NCBI GenBank assembly: GCA_003218885.1
Contig: QHOV01000147.1
Coordinates: 1 to 37,472 of the forward strand
DNA: 37,472 nt
Direction: 5' to 3'
Origin: Verrucomicrobiota bacterium
Lineage (GTDB): Bacteria > Verrucomicrobiota > Verrucomicrobiia > Chthoniobacterales > UBA10450
The notes beneath the pieces are model-generated. The model ran no database searches, was not told where the DNA came from, and saw only the letters and a program-made list of their open reading frames with translations. This document shows positions 26,156-35,355 of the stretch, one piece after another. The stretch's first letter is position 1; every line of letters begins with the position of its first letter. The translations under genes and the position numbers were made by a program.

Positions 26156-27316
26156 ATGCGCAGTGACGTGCGCACACTTCTAGCTCTCGAAGACGGCCGA
26201 TATTTCGAGGGCGAATCTTTTGGCGCAACCGGCACGCGCGTCGGTGAAGTTTGTTTCAACACCGCCATGACCGGCTATCAGGAGGTGTTGACCGATCCCT
26301 CGTACCGCGGACAGATCGTGGCGATGACCTATCCGTTGATCGGAAATTACGGCATCAATTCGCTCGATCAGGAAAGCCACTCGCCGCATGTGCGCGGATT
26401 CGTCATCGAAGAATTGACCGAGGTCCCCAGCAACTGGCGCTCCGAAATGTCGCTCGACGAATATTTGCGAAAATGGAACATCCCCGGCGTGAAAGGGATC
26501 GACACGCGCGCGCTTACGCGGCATTTGCGCACCCGCGGCGCGATGAAGGCCTGTCTGACGACGGAAGAGATTTCTCCTGAAGAGGCAACGCAAAGGGCGA
26601 TCGAAGGCGAGGGCGTAATCGGAATGGATTATGTGCGCGAAGTTTCGACAACTAAATTCTACCGTTGGGACCCTGAGGACAAACTAAGTGCGCCGTGGTC
26701 GATTGCGGCGAGTAATGGCGGAAATAGACGCGCGCTTCCGCCGATCAAGTTTCGAATCGCAGCCTACGATTATGGGATCAAAGAAAACATTCTGCGCTTG
26801 CTGCGCCAGAAAGGCTTCCAAGTCACTGTTGTGCCGGCGACCACGACAGCCGAGGAAGTGCTCACTTTCAATCCTGACGGAGTTTTTCTCTCCAACGGCC
26901 CTGGCGACCCAGCGGCGCTTCCTTACGCGCACAAAACCGTGCACGATTTGATGGGCAAAAGACCGATCTTCGGGATCTGTCTTGGCCATCAGATTCTCGG
27001 CTTCGCGTTCGGCGGATCGACGTTCAAGTTGAAGTTCGGCCATCGCGGCGCCAACCAGCCGGTAAAAGATTTACGCACCGGTAAAGTGGCCATCACTGCG
27101 CAAAATCATGGATTTGCCGTCGATGCGGACTCTCTGCCGTCGAACGTGCAAATCACGCACATTAATTTGAATGACGGCACGGTCGAGGGAATGCGGCACA
27201 AGGAATTGCCGATCTTCAGCGTGCAATATCATCCGGAAGCCGCGCCGGGCCCGCACGATGCCTCGTACTTTTTCGATCAGTTTGCGGAGCTAATCGAAAA
27301 AGGTAGGGACGATTGA
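26156..27316 (+). CDS. carA: Carbamoyl phosphate synthase, small (glutaminase) subunit
   Basis: CarA removes ammonia from glutamine and passes it to CarB for carbamoyl phosphate, feeding pyrimidine and arginine synthesis. The protein has 386 residues from ATG 26156 ([23 protein letters not shown]); the open frame extends upstream through the 6S RNA, but that part is not family-like. N-terminal domain motifs: [34 protein letters not shown]. The class I glutaminase domain has [10 protein letters not shown], the nucleophile Cys in [14 protein letters not shown], and His/Glu in [13 protein letters not shown]. The last residues GRDD and the stop lie in a palindromic element. carB is not in the window. 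Confidence 0.95.
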   Translation: MRSDVRTLLALEDGRYFEGESFGATGTRVGEVCFNTAMTGYQEVLTDPSYRGQIVAMTYPLIGNYGINSLDQESHSPHVRGFVIEELTEVPSNWRSEMSLDEYLRKWNIPGVKGIDTRALTRHLRTRGAMKACLTTEEISPEEATQRAIEGEGVIGMDYVREVSTTKFYRWDPEDKLSAPWSIAASNGGNRRALPPIKFRIAAYDYGIKENILRLLRQKGFQVTVVPATTTAEEVLTFNPDGVFLSNGPGDPAALPYAHKTVHDLMGKRPIFGICLGHQILGFAFGGSTFKLKFGHRGANQPVKDLRTGKVAITAQNHGFAVDADSLPSNVQITHINLNDGTVEGMRHKELPIFSVQYHPEAAPGPHDASYFFDQFAELIEKGRDD

Positions 27317-27354
27317 CTCAACCGGCCGTAGCGGTTCGGTGAACCGCCGCTACC
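27302..27354. repeat. Cloverleaf-type palindromic element across the carA stop
   Basis: Outer arms GGTAG (27302-27306) and CTACC (27350-27354) enclose GCGGTTC-GGT-GAACCGC (27331-27347) and a weak TTGA-C-TCAA hairpin. The carA stop at 27314-27316 lies inside. The layout matches elements at 30442-30493 and 32319-32373, though this copy is the most degenerate. Confidence 0.6.
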
Positions 27355-27391
27355 TAATTGACCAACGCGCCAAGCAGCCCAGATTTGTTTC

Positions 27392-27799
27392 ATGTTTAAT
27401 TCAACAAGCAATAAACCTACAGTCTTGAAAGTTGCAGTGACTGCAACGTTCATCGCAGCGCTAGCGGCCTCGCCGCTGGCGATCGCGCAGGAACACGAGC
27501 ACGGCGCAGAAGCGGGTGCTTCGAAAGAGGTCACGGGCGAAGTGATCGACATGATGTGCTACGTCGATCATAACGCCGTGGGTGAAAAACACGGGCAATC
27601 CTGCGGGGCCAAGTGCATCAGAAGCGGTGGCCCGGTCGGCATCGCCAGTGAGGGCAAAGCGTATCTGGTCGTAGGCGAACACAAACCGATTAACGATCAA
27701 CTTGCCGATTTGTGTGGCAAAAACGTCACCGTGAAGGGCAAGCTGGCCGAGCGCGGCGGCATCGCGATGATCGAGAACGCCGAGGTAGTTAAGAAATAA
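27392..27799 (+). CDS. Small secreted cysteine-containing protein, uncharacterised
   Basis: The 135-residue protein has a signal peptide (residues about 13-32, ALAASPLAIAQ) followed by a His-rich start (EHEHGAE). The core is VTGEVIDMMCYVDHNAVGEK, then HGQSCGAKCIRSGGPVGI, then GKAYLVV, LADLCGKNVTVKGKL and ERGGIAMIENAEVV. Four cysteines with nearby histidines suggest metal or heme binding, or disulfides. The beta-rich pattern V-TGEV..VTVKGKL resembles small OB-like secreted domains. I do not know a characterised member. It is monocistronic, about 75 bp after carA. Confidence 0.8.
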   Translation: MFNSTSNKPTVLKVAVTATFIAALAASPLAIAQEHEHGAEAGASKEVTGEVIDMMCYVDHNAVGEKHGQSCGAKCIRSGGPVGIASEGKAYLVVGEHKPINDQLADLCGKNVTVKGKLAERGGIAMIENAEVVKK

Positions 27800-27805
27800 T
27801 CGGGC

Positions 27806-27932
27806 TGTCATCCCGAGCCGCGCAGACGGCAACGGACCTCGCAATCGAAGTTTGAAGCACGCAAAGTAACCAGTGTGCTAAATCAGCCTGTGCGGGACCC
27901 ATCGACTTCGCTGCGCTCCGCTCAGGGTGATC
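27806..27932. repeat. Dispersed inverted repeat (GTCATCCCGAG type), diverged copy
   Basis: The left end TGTCATCCCGAGCCGCGCAG and the right end CTGCGCTCCGCTCAGGGTGATC are imperfect complements; GGACCTC and GGGACCC lie inside. It fills the convergent spacer between the secreted protein and the lhr part and may terminate both transcripts. Confidence 0.55.
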
Positions 27933-27938
27933 GGCGGG

Positions 27939-29951
27939 TCATTTGTAATACGGTCGCAACGACGGCCGCAGTTTTCCTACTTGTAGCGCCCGTTCGATTT
28001 CCAAATCAGAAATGGGTGCATCGGAGATTTTTCGAATCTCGCCTGCCTCAAGCGCAGCGATCGGTAATCCATCACGGAACAAAATGCGATTGGCCGTCAG
28101 CGCGGCAATTCTTGATCCAGGCGTCAGTATGCCTTGCAAATTAAGCGGATCCGCGGCGCTCAGCGTGATCAGTTCGCCGTTTGACGGCGCCTTGCGGATA
28201 GAACGCAACAAGCCAATAGCTTCGGGCAGGGCGAATTGTTCGCCGCTGATGCCCGCCACGAAATAGCCGCCGCGAATTTCACCGCGCGCCTCCCACCGAC
28301 GATAGACTCGCCCCAATTCGTACCACGTAATCGGGAAACTTTCGCGCTCGAGCAAACGGCGAAATACCACGCCGCAGCGGCGCAGCAACGCTCGCGCAAA
28401 TTTTACGGTGGCCGTGTCCCGCTCGGAACTCTCCGCGCCATCTCGCGACGGCTGCGACGCGATCTGCGTTCTCAACAACGACCAGCGCCCCGCAAACTCA
28501 ATGCTGGCCAGGTTTGTTTTGCGCCGGCGTTTTCCGATGTTTCGGCCAAACGTGGGCCGTTTGTGTGATGGGACCAGAAGCGCTCGCAATCCGTCGAAAC
28601 TATCGGAAGTGACCAGACCCAGCGCCGCGAGCTGCGACAAAGCTTCCTCAACTTGAGAAGGCAGCAGCCCGCTGCGTCGCACCAACTCTGTGAAGAAGAG
28701 TGCCCCGCCGCTTTGTAGTGCATCGAATACGGCTTGATTGGCAACTGAAAGCTCCATCGCGGAATTTGGCCGCGACAACAGCAGCCAGTCTTGGATATTC
28801 TCCCGCTGGTAAAGCGCAATTGGGCTGCTCCGCAACGGAGCGATCGTGCGCGCAGTTGGATTTTGTGGCGCACTCAAACGTCCCCAGCCGACGCGACCGG
28901 AAAAACAAAGACGATCGAGCGATTCCGGATCGTAGTCGGCAACACGCGCCGCGAGGACCGCCGCTTCCCAGGCCGCCAGTGGTAACTCGCACCCGTCGAG
29001 TTGTTCCAAAACAGATTGCAGACCGTCCGGTCCTTCGACGCGATGATCGACATCAACACGCTGCCATACGAAGAGAAATCGATAGAAATCCTGAACCGAG
29101 ATAGGCTGAATTTCCGCGCGCAGCCGGTCGATTGTGAGCCGGTGGATCCGCGCCAGCAGCCGGCGATCGCACCATTCTTGCTGCGTTCCATTCGGATGAA
29201 ATTTGCCGCGCAAAATAAAACCTTCTGCTTCGAGGCCCAGCACTGCTGCGTCAATTTCTGAACGCGATAGCTCCAAGATGTCCGTTAGCTCGTCGGCAGT
29301 AACCGGCCCGCAAACTTCCATTCGCCCGCGAACCAGTTCGCGAATTGCGTCGGCTCGTTCCCAATTCTTTCCACGCACCGCCTCAGGAACGGTCAAATTG
29401 CGCTTCACGACCGCGTTGGGATAAATCGCTTGAATCATCGGAAGTCGTTCCGCAGCGATCCAAAACCCCCGAACCTCGCGGTGTTTCGAATGTTGCGTCG
29501 GAAGGATCAGGCGCGTGGCCCGGTTTTCAGCGAGAAGGGTTGACATGAAATGTTCTGCACTCTCGCCACTCGACGTTCGCTGCATTTCTTCCGCCGTCAT
29601 CACACCGAGCAACATCAGCGCGTCATGCAATTCATCCGCGTTTGTCGCTTCCGGCCATGCTTCCTTAACGACTTTGTCGATCGCGGCCGCGTCGAGAACA
29701 CCAAGTCCACCGCTACCGTTTCTTTCCGAGGCGCGACGCGTGTACACCGCCTGAGTTCGGCGCTCTTCCAAAGGCGCGTTATCGAGAAACGCATATGGCC
29801 GCGCGTTCAGAATCTCAGCGGCGAGCGATGATGGCTCGGGCAAATCGCGTGCGATGCAACGGATCTGGCCGTGCTCAATCCTCCGCAACAGGTCCTCCAA
29901 GCCATCGATGTCCATCGCTTCGGTCAGGCAATCGTCGATTGTTTGTTTCAC
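27939..29951 (-). CDS. Lhr-like helicase, C-terminal part (separate frame)
   Basis: The 670-codon frame opens at GTG 29951 with KQTIDDCLTEAMDIDGLEDLLRRI, which in intact Lhr-type helicases lies in the middle of the protein, after the helicase core. It carries the Lhr C-terminal winged-helix and beta-sheet domains (ILSRSEIDAAVLGLEAEGFILRG; SQVEEALSQLAALGLVTSDSF; ITWYELGRVYRRWEARGEIRGG) and ends SLRPYYK. The preceding in-frame sequence EIPNHPLV shows that it continues the gene at 32265 in another frame. Without the helicase part it should be inactive on its own, unless the two pieces assemble. It has no independent ribosome-binding site that I can see. Confidence 0.85.
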   Translation of the reverse strand: MKQTIDDCLTEAMDIDGLEDLLRRIEHGQIRCIARDLPEPSSLAAEILNARPYAFLDNAPLEERRTQAVYTRRASERNGSGGLGVLDAAAIDKVVKEAWPEATNADELHDALMLLGVMTAEEMQRTSSGESAEHFMSTLLAENRATRLILPTQHSKHREVRGFWIAAERLPMIQAIYPNAVVKRNLTVPEAVRGKNWERADAIRELVRGRMEVCGPVTADELTDILELSRSEIDAAVLGLEAEGFILRGKFHPNGTQQEWCDRRLLARIHRLTIDRLRAEIQPISVQDFYRFLFVWQRVDVDHRVEGPDGLQSVLEQLDGCELPLAAWEAAVLAARVADYDPESLDRLCFSGRVGWGRLSAPQNPTARTIAPLRSSPIALYQRENIQDWLLLSRPNSAMELSVANQAVFDALQSGGALFFTELVRRSGLLPSQVEEALSQLAALGLVTSDSFDGLRALLVPSHKRPTFGRNIGKRRRKTNLASIEFAGRWSLLRTQIASQPSRDGAESSERDTATVKFARALLRRCGVVFRRLLERESFPITWYELGRVYRRWEARGEIRGGYFVAGISGEQFALPEAIGLLRSIRKAPSNGELITLSAADPLNLQGILTPGSRIAALTANRILFRDGLPIAALEAGEIRKISDAPISDLEIERALQVGKLRPSLRPYYK

Positions 29952-29961
29952 CAGCGGGTGA

Positions 29962-32265
29962 TTAGGAATCTCGCGCGATTTTTGCGCCGCCGCGAAACCG
30001 CGGCACGGCGAGCGATCGAGTCGCGTTCCAGCGCCAGCGAATGGTGAACATCGGCGCGTCGAGCAATGCCTGAACGAGCAGGTCGCGAACTGTTTTGGAA
30101 TTGAGATATCGAAAGACTTCCTCGAGCGGAAACGAATGTTGCGCGCCGAGCGAAATCACAATGGCGTCGTCCGTCGCCGCTGCTTGCAGCTCGAAATTAA
30201 ACGAGCGACAAAAACGTTTTCGCAATGCCAGACCCCAGGCGCGATTGATTCGGCTCCCGAAAGGCGCGTGCAAAACCAGCTGCATCCCGCCCGATTCGTC
30301 GAAGAAACGCTCCATCACCAGAGTTTGCTGTGACGGAATTGCGCCGAGCGATCGATAACCGTCCGCGAAGTAGTCGCCGAGTTGTTCAGCAGCTTTAGAT
30401 GGCAACTGGATTTCCTTAGCAAGCCATTCAGCAATAGCATAGGTAGGGACGGCGCGCTGCGCCGTCGGGTCGCCGCAGCACGGCGACCCTACCAAAGTTT
30501 GTTCCATTTCCATCCGCAGATCAGACACAGCCTGGGACAGCTCAGTCGTGCGAGCCGGAGCTTCACCCAGCCAAAATGGAATTCCCGGCGGCTGGCCTTT
30601 GGCATCTTCGACGCGGACGACTCCCGAGTTGATCCGCAAAATTCGCCACGACGCATTGCCGAGTTGGAAAATGTCGCCCGCCAAACTTTCGACGGCGAAA
30701 TCTTCGTTCACTGTGCCGACGAACGTCTCCGAGGGCTCAAGGATCACACGATAATCGGCATTGTCGGGAATCGCGCCGCCGGACGTGAGTGCAGTCAATC
30801 GCGCACCACGACGACCGCGAATTCGATGATTCACTCCATCGTGATGAATCAACGCCGCACGTCGGCCGCGTTTCGTGCTGAAACCTTCGGCGAGCATTTT
30901 GACGACGCCATCGAACTCTTGGCGGGTGAGCTTTCGGTACGGCCAGGCCGAACGAGCAAGTTCGAACAACTCATTTTCATCCCAATCTTGCGTGGAAGCC
31001 GCGGCAACAATTTGCTGAGCCTGCACATCGAGCGGTTTTTCCGGAATCCTGAGCCGATCCAACTCGCCACGCTGAACACAACGCAGTAGCGCCGCACACT
31101 CGACGAGTTCATCGCGACTCAACGGGAAGACGCGCCCCTTCGGCAAACCGCCGCGTCTATGCTCGGCGCGGCCGACCCGCTGCAGCAATGTGGTAATCGA
31201 GCGCGTTGTGCCGAGCTGGCAAACAAGATCAACTGAACCAATATCTATGCCGAGCTCAAGCGAAGCGGTGGCGACCAGCGCTTTCAATTCGCCTCGCTTC
31301 AATCGATCTTCGGCATCGAGGCGCAGCTTTGCGGAGAGACTTCCGTGATGCGATGTGACAGCGTCCGCACCCAGCAGCTCACTTAGGTGATGCGTCACGC
31401 GCTCGGCCATTCGGCGCGTGTTGACGAAAACCAAAGTAGTCCGATGCGCCTGGATCAACTCTGCCAGCCGATGATAGATTTCCTCCCACACTTCATTCGA
31501 CATCACCGCTTCCAGCGGCGACTTGGGGATTTCGATTGCCAGATCGAGTTCGCGACGATGACCGATGTCGATGATTTCGCAATCGGGATTGCCAGCGTCG
31601 TCCACCGCACGAGTGCCGACAAGAAAACGTGCGACTTCCTCAATCGGTGTTTGCGTTGCAGAAAGTCCGATTCGCTGAAGTGGATTTTTCGTTAGAGCAG
31701 CCAAACGTTCGACGCTCAGAGCAAGGTGCGCTCCGCGCCGATCATCCACGACAGCGTGAATCTCGTCGAGGATGAGTGTTCTCGCCGCGCTCAACATCTG
31801 CCGGCCCGAGTCCGAAGTCAGCAGCAGATAGAGCGACTCTGGTGTTGTAACGAGAATGTGCGGAGGTTTTTTGATCAGCGCCTGCCGTTGGGCAGCAGTC
31901 GTATCACCAGTGCGAACGTCCGCGCGCACGTCGATCTCGAGGCCATTTGTTTCGCCCAACAACGCGCGAATGCCAGCCAGCGGCTCTTGCAGATTTTTGC
32001 GGATATCGTTGCTCAATGCCTTGAGCGGCGACACGTAAACGACTCGCGTTTCATCCGGCAATTCCGCCTCGACGCCTTCGCGGAATAGCGCATCCAGCGA
32101 AGCAAGAAACGCCGCCAGCGTTTTGCCCGAGCCTGTCGGGGCGCAAATTAGCACGTGCCGGCCGGACTGGATTGCCGGCCACCCGCGCACCTGCGGTTCA
32201 GTTGGCGAACCAAACGTTTGCTCGAACCACCGGGCGACTGCGGCATGAAATTGGAACGACTGCAT
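29962..32265 (-). CDS. lhr: Lhr-like ATP-dependent helicase, N-terminal part
   Basis: Lhr is a large superfamily 2 helicase that unwinds DNA and RNA:DNA hybrids in repair. This part, 767 residues from ATG 32265 ([21 protein letters not shown]), has the whole motor: Q-type motif [15 protein letters not shown], Walker A in [21 protein letters not shown] in [58 protein letters not shown] and [12 protein letters not shown], then a winged-helix region. An in-frame ATG at 32334 lies in a repeat and is less likely. It ends at 29962 with [11 protein letters not shown] where the family continues; about 30 codons and the frame are lost. Its coding sequence includes a palindromic element (30442-30493). 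Confidence 0.88.
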   Translation of the reverse strand: MQSFQFHAAVARWFEQTFGSPTEPQVRGWPAIQSGRHVLICAPTGSGKTLAAFLASLDALFREGVEAELPDETRVVYVSPLKALSNDIRKNLQEPLAGIRALLGETNGLEIDVRADVRTGDTTAAQRQALIKKPPHILVTTPESLYLLLTSDSGRQMLSAARTLILDEIHAVVDDRRGAHLALSVERLAALTKNPLQRIGLSATQTPIEEVARFLVGTRAVDDAGNPDCEIIDIGHRRELDLAIEIPKSPLEAVMSNEVWEEIYHRLAELIQAHRTTLVFVNTRRMAERVTHHLSELLGADAVTSHHGSLSAKLRLDAEDRLKRGELKALVATASLELGIDIGSVDLVCQLGTTRSITTLLQRVGRAEHRRGGLPKGRVFPLSRDELVECAALLRCVQRGELDRLRIPEKPLDVQAQQIVAAASTQDWDENELFELARSAWPYRKLTRQEFDGVVKMLAEGFSTKRGRRAALIHHDGVNHRIRGRRGARLTALTSGGAIPDNADYRVILEPSETFVGTVNEDFAVESLAGDIFQLGNASWRILRINSGVVRVEDAKGQPPGIPFWLGEAPARTTELSQAVSDLRMEMEQTLVGSPCCGDPTAQRAVPTYAIAEWLAKEIQLPSKAAEQLGDYFADGYRSLGAIPSQQTLVMERFFDESGGMQLVLHAPFGSRINRAWGLALRKRFCRSFNFELQAAATDDAIVISLGAQHSFPLEEVFRYLNSKTVRDLLVQALLDAPMFTIRWRWNATRSLAVPRFRGGAKIARDS
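30442..30493. repeat. Cloverleaf-type palindromic element inside the lhr frame
   Basis: Outer arms GGTAGGG (30442-30448) and CCCTACC (30487-30493) enclose two perfect hairpins: ACGGCGC-GCT-GCGCCGT (30449-30465) and TCGCCG-CAGCA-CGGCGA (30470-30486). Translated, it gives part of the stretch [21 protein letters not shown] between a helix and [10 protein letters not shown], without breaking the frame. Confidence 0.8.
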
Positions 32266-32318
32266 GAAAAACGAAAATTGGAACAGATAATCTAGGTGTC
32301 GACGCGAGAAAGAAAAGT

Positions 32319-32373
32319 GGTAGGGGTGGTTCACCGAACCGCCCGCGGGCGATTGAGGTCAATCGCCTCTACC
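32319..32373. repeat. Cloverleaf-type palindromic element across the glycosyltransferase stop
   Basis: Outer arms GGTAGGG (from 32319) and CTCTACC (32367-32373) enclose GGTTC-ACC-GAACC (32328-32340) and GCGATTGA-GG-TCAATCGC (32349-32366). The last 13 codons and the stop (32331-32333) of the glycosyltransferase are supplied by it, and the longest lhr frame also begins here. Confidence 0.78.
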
Positions 32374-33080
32374 TGCTTCCTTAACGCAATCACTTCTCGT
32401 AGCATCCGCAGGCTGTCGCGGAAAAAACTAACCTTGCTTCCCTCAGCGTGATTCCAGCGCACAGGAATCTCCCGGATTCGCAAGCCGGCACATTGCGCGA
32501 GATAAAGCAGCTCAACATCGAAAGCGAAACCTTGGACCCGCGCTGACTCCAGAATCGGCCGGCAAATATCGAGGCGAAACGCCTTGAACCCGCATTGCGT
32601 ATCCCAAAACGGCAGCCCTGTCGCGAAGCGCACGAGCAAATTAAAAATCCGGCCAGCCTGCTCGCGTCGCCACGGTTGGTGGATCCCGATTAAACTACGA
32701 TCCAGCGCGCGTGAGCCAAAAGCAACGTCGACTTCGCCGTTTGCAATCGGTTCGATGAGTTTCGGCGTCTCTTCAATCGGCGTGGAAAGATCCGCGTCAG
32801 AAAAAAGCCCGATGGGTTCTCGGGCGGCAAGCAATCCGGTACGGACGGCCGCTCCCTTGCCGCGATTTGGAAAATTTTCCAGCAAACGCGTCGCAATCTT
32901 TGTCTCCGCCAGGATTTTGCGCGCGATTGTCCCCGTTGCATCGGTCGATCCATCGTTCACCACGATCAATTCACTTTCTGGCGCGCTCGCGGCGAGATAC
33001 TCGATCGTAACGCGGAGCGTTTCGCCAATCCGCGCTTCTTCGTTGAAACAGGGAATAACGACGGAGATGGGAGGAAGCAT
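32331..33080 (-). CDS. Family-2 glycosyltransferase (dolichyl-phosphate glucosyl/mannosyltransferase-like)
   Basis: The 249-residue protein from ATG 33080 ([22 protein letters not shown]) has the GT-A fold of family GT2: [40 protein letters not shown], the nucleotide/metal site [21 protein letters not shown], and [11 protein letters not shown] with [13 protein letters not shown]-like continuation. This set resembles ALG5/DPM1-type enzymes that move a sugar from a nucleotide to a polyprenyl phosphate. No membrane segments follow, unlike GtrB-type proteins. The frame is open upstream into a repeat; I chose 33080. The C-terminus (DLNRPRAVR) derives from a palindromic element. No sugar-polymer cluster lies nearby, so the acceptor is unknown. 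Confidence 0.88.
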   Translation of the reverse strand: MLPPISVVIPCFNEEARIGETLRVTIEYLAASAPESELIVVNDGSTDATGTIARKILAETKIATRLLENFPNRGKGAAVRTGLLAAREPIGLFSDADLSTPIEETPKLIEPIANGEVDVAFGSRALDRSLIGIHQPWRREQAGRIFNLLVRFATGLPFWDTQCGFKAFRLDICRPILESARVQGFAFDVELLYLAQCAGLRIREIPVRWNHAEGSKVSFFRDSLRMLREVIALRKQVEAIDLNRPRAVR

Positions 33081-33262
33081 GTGAAGCGTTAAACCGTTGA
33101 AGCGCTGAACCGTTGAAGCGGACACAGCTTTGTCATTCTGAGCGAAGCGAAGAATCTCTGATTCATTCTCACGGCAACACCAAGTGACAATCAGAGACGT
33201 TTCGCTTCGCTCAACATGACAGGGTCGGCTTGCCCGGTTTAGCGCTTTAACGCTTCAACGAT
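33080..33262. repeat. Composite dispersed palindrome with GCGTTGAAGC outer arms
   Basis: Outer parts AACCGTTGAAGCGCTGAACCG (33092-33112) and GCGCTTTAACGCTTCAACG (33242-33260) are complementary in type. Inside, TGTCATTCTGAGCGAAGCGA (33131-33150) folds onto TTCGCTTCGCTCAACATGACA (33200-33220) and AGAATCTCTGATT onto AATCAGAGACG. It is the better copy of the element at 20814-20960; a partial piece lies at 34412-34480. Confidence 0.75.
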
Positions 33263-34349
33263 AGATCTCCACAACAAACTTGCCGTTTGGATCTACGTAG
33301 CCGCGGTACATCCCGTTTGTGTTAAATGGCAAAGCTACCTCGCCGTTTTTGTCGATGGCGATTAAACCGCCGCTGCCGCCAAGCTTTTTAACCGCGTCCA
33401 GAGCCGTTTGCGACGCTTCCTGCAATTTCAACCCCCTGTATTGCATGAACGCTGAGACCTCATGCGCCGCGCCGGCACGAATAAAATACTCGCCATCACC
33501 AGTGCAGGATACCGCGCAGGTCTGATTGTTCGCGTAGGTGCCGGCGCCGATGACCGGCGTATCGCCAATTCGCCCGGGCAGCTTGTTTGCCATTCCGCCG
33601 GTGGAAGTCGCCGCGGCCAGATTTCCGTTCGTATCCAACGCCACCGCGCCGACCGTGCCGTGTCGATCGTCTTCCGAGATAAAAAATTTCTTTCCGCCAA
33701 CGCCACCGTGCTTTTCTGCTTCCTTAATTTTCTGCAACGCGTCCCAGCGTTCCTGTGAAAAAAAATATTTTTCATCGACAAGCTCGATCCCGTTCTCTTT
33801 GGCGAACGCTTCTGCGCCTGCGCAATCGAGCATGACGTGCGGCGATTTTTCCATGACCAGTCGGGCCAGACCGATTGGATTTTTCACGTGTTTCAAACTG
33901 GCGACCGCTCCGGCCTTGAGTGTTTTCCCGTCCATGATTGACGCATCCATCTCATTTGTGCCGGCGCTTGTGAAAACAGAACCACGGCCTGCATTGAAGT
34001 GCGGATCATCCTCGAGCGCGCGCACCGCACCTTCCGTAGCATCAAGGCTGGAACCGCCTCGCTTCAGAATTTCGTAACCAGCCGTCAGCGCGCGTTCCAA
34101 TCCCGCGCGGTATTCGCGCTCTTTTTCCGGCGTCATCTTGCTGCGCTCAATGGTTCCCGCGCCGCCGTGGATCGCGAGTCCAATCTTTTTTTTTGTTTTC
34201 ATGGTCGGCTGATTTTCAGGGCCCTTTTCCGCTGCAGGCGTCGAAGACCGAGGCGATTCCTGAGGAAGCGCCCCGAAAGCTTTCGGGGCTGCACTAAAGA
34301 GCATGAATGCAAAGAAGCAATTGGCTGCGAAAGCTCCCGCCAGTTTCAT
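33255..34349 (-). CDS. Isoaspartyl peptidase / L-asparaginase, exported (Ntn hydrolase)
   Basis: Plant-type asparaginases cut isoaspartyl dipeptides and asparagine after self-cleavage at a Thr. The 364-residue protein from ATG 34349 starts with a signal peptide (KLAGAFAANCFFAFMLFSAA), a Pro/Ser linker, then IGLAIHGGAGTI. Core motifs are LDATEGAVRALEDDPHFNAG, GSVFTSAGTNEMDASIMDG, the autocleavage Thr in DDRHGTVGAVALD, TSTGGMANKLPGRIGDTP and GAGTYANN with the substrate-binding Arg and Asp. The C-terminal GMYRGYVDPNG is also family-typical. In-frame ATGs at 34397 and 34436 exist, the latter in a repeat. The export signal places it in the periplasm, where it could salvage damaged peptides. Confidence 0.92.
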   Translation of the reverse strand: MKLAGAFAANCFFAFMLFSAAPKAFGALPQESPRSSTPAAEKGPENQPTMKTKKKIGLAIHGGAGTIERSKMTPEKEREYRAGLERALTAGYEILKRGGSSLDATEGAVRALEDDPHFNAGRGSVFTSAGTNEMDASIMDGKTLKAGAVASLKHVKNPIGLARLVMEKSPHVMLDCAGAEAFAKENGIELVDEKYFFSQERWDALQKIKEAEKHGGVGGKKFFISEDDRHGTVGAVALDTNGNLAAATSTGGMANKLPGRIGDTPVIGAGTYANNQTCAVSCTGDGEYFIRAGAAHEVSAFMQYRGLKLQEASQTALDAVKKLGGSGGLIAIDKNGEVALPFNTNGMYRGYVDPNGKFVVEIYR

Positions 34350-34411
34350 GAGAGCCAAATGTAATGGATTGCCCGCGATAATGTCGAAGCGTTTCATGCA
34401 AGCCGCGATGC

Positions 34412-34480
34412 GTTGAGCCGTTGAAGCGCTCAACATGACAGAGTGGGCACTCTTCGCTTCAACGTCTCCACGCTCTGCGA
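34412..34480. repeat. Partial dispersed repeat upstream of mlaE
   Basis: GAGCCGTTGAAGCG and CTTCGCTTCAACGTCTC can pair, and GCTCAACATGACAG matches the right end of the 33080 and 20814 elements. It lies in the divergent spacer between the asparaginase and mlaE, where both promoters should be. Confidence 0.5.
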
Positions 34481-34533
34481 ATAGCGAAGTTTGCTCTTTC
34501 CCCCATCCTCAACTGAGGCAAGGTTTCCCGGCC

Positions 34534-35355
34534 ATGGCCAATGCTAATCCGCCCGTTCTGGTTGCCCAGGGAATCGGCCATCTCGCACGCAATTTTTTCC
34601 GCGAAGTCGGCAGCCTATTTTGGTTCGTCGTGAATACGTTCGAGGAAACGTTCGAACGTATTCAGCACGGACGGGTGCCATTTCGTGCCGCCAGCTTTTT
34701 TCGGCATACGGAACGCACCGGTGTGGACTCGGTGCCACTGGTGGGACTGGTTTCGTTTTTCCTTGGGCTAACCATGGCGCTGCTCACCGGCTATCAGTTG
34801 CAACGCTTTGGCACAGAGCGGCTGATTCCTGGATTGGTCGCGATCGGTTTCACGCGCGAGCTCGGGCCCCTTCTTACCGGCATCATGCTGGCAGCCCGGA
34901 TCGGTGCGGCTTTCACCGCCGAGCTCGGCACGATGCAAGTGTCCGAGGAAGTCGAAGCGATCGAGGCAATGGGCATCGGTCCTCTGCGTTTCCTCGTCGC
35001 ACCGCGGATGCTCGCACTGGTTCTTCTAATGCCATGTCTCTCCACGGTCTCGAACATTGCGGCGATATTCGCGAGCAGCCTGATTTGCAAAGCGTATTTC
35101 AGCATCGCCTTTCCGTATTTTCTCGACCTCGTGAAAGATTCATTGCTGATCCGCGATATTATCACCGGCATTCTGAAGAGCTTTCTGTTCGGTCTTCTAA
35201 TTAGCGCGATCGCGTGCTACCGGGGACTGACCGTAAAAGGCGGCGCGGCCGGGGTTGGTACTTCGACCACTTCCAGCGTGGTGACGGCGGTCACCGCGGT
35301 GATCGGGTTCGATACGCTATACAACGTCGTTTACACCACGTTTTACCCGACATGA
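34534..35355 (+). CDS. mlaE: MlaE-type ABC transporter permease
   Basis: MlaE dimers form the inner-membrane channel of a lipid transport machine that moves phospholipids between the membranes. The 273-residue protein starts at ATG 34534 (AAGG about 12 bases upstream); the longer frame to 34435 runs through a repeat. It has five or six membrane helices and the family core: VPLVGLVSFFLGLTMALLTGYQ, RELGPLLTGIMLAARIGAAF, TAELGTMQVSEEVEAIEAMGI and RGLTVKGGAAGVGTSTT, followed by the last helix. The stop overlaps mlaF as ATGA. It heads an mlaE-mlaF-mlaD operon. Confidence 0.93.
   Translation: MANANPPVLVAQGIGHLARNFFREVGSLFWFVVNTFEETFERIQHGRVPFRAASFFRHTERTGVDSVPLVGLVSFFLGLTMALLTGYQLQRFGTERLIPGLVAIGFTRELGPLLTGIMLAARIGAAFTAELGTMQVSEEVEAIEAMGIGPLRFLVAPRMLALVLLMPCLSTVSNIAAIFASSLICKAYFSIAFPYFLDLVKDSLLIRDIITGILKSFLFGLLISAIACYRGLTVKGGAAGVGTSTTSSVVTAVTAVIGFDTLYNVVYTTFYPT

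Noticed and set aside
28236-28656. Plus-strand open frames opposite the lhr C-terminal part
   Set aside because: They are shadows of a 670-codon minus-strand frame with recognisable winged-helix sequence.
20814-34480. Possible CRISPR array from recurring GCGTTGAAGC and TGTCATTCTGAGC repeats
   Set aside because: Copies are palindromic, few, widely separated and not regularly spaced, and no cas genes are present.
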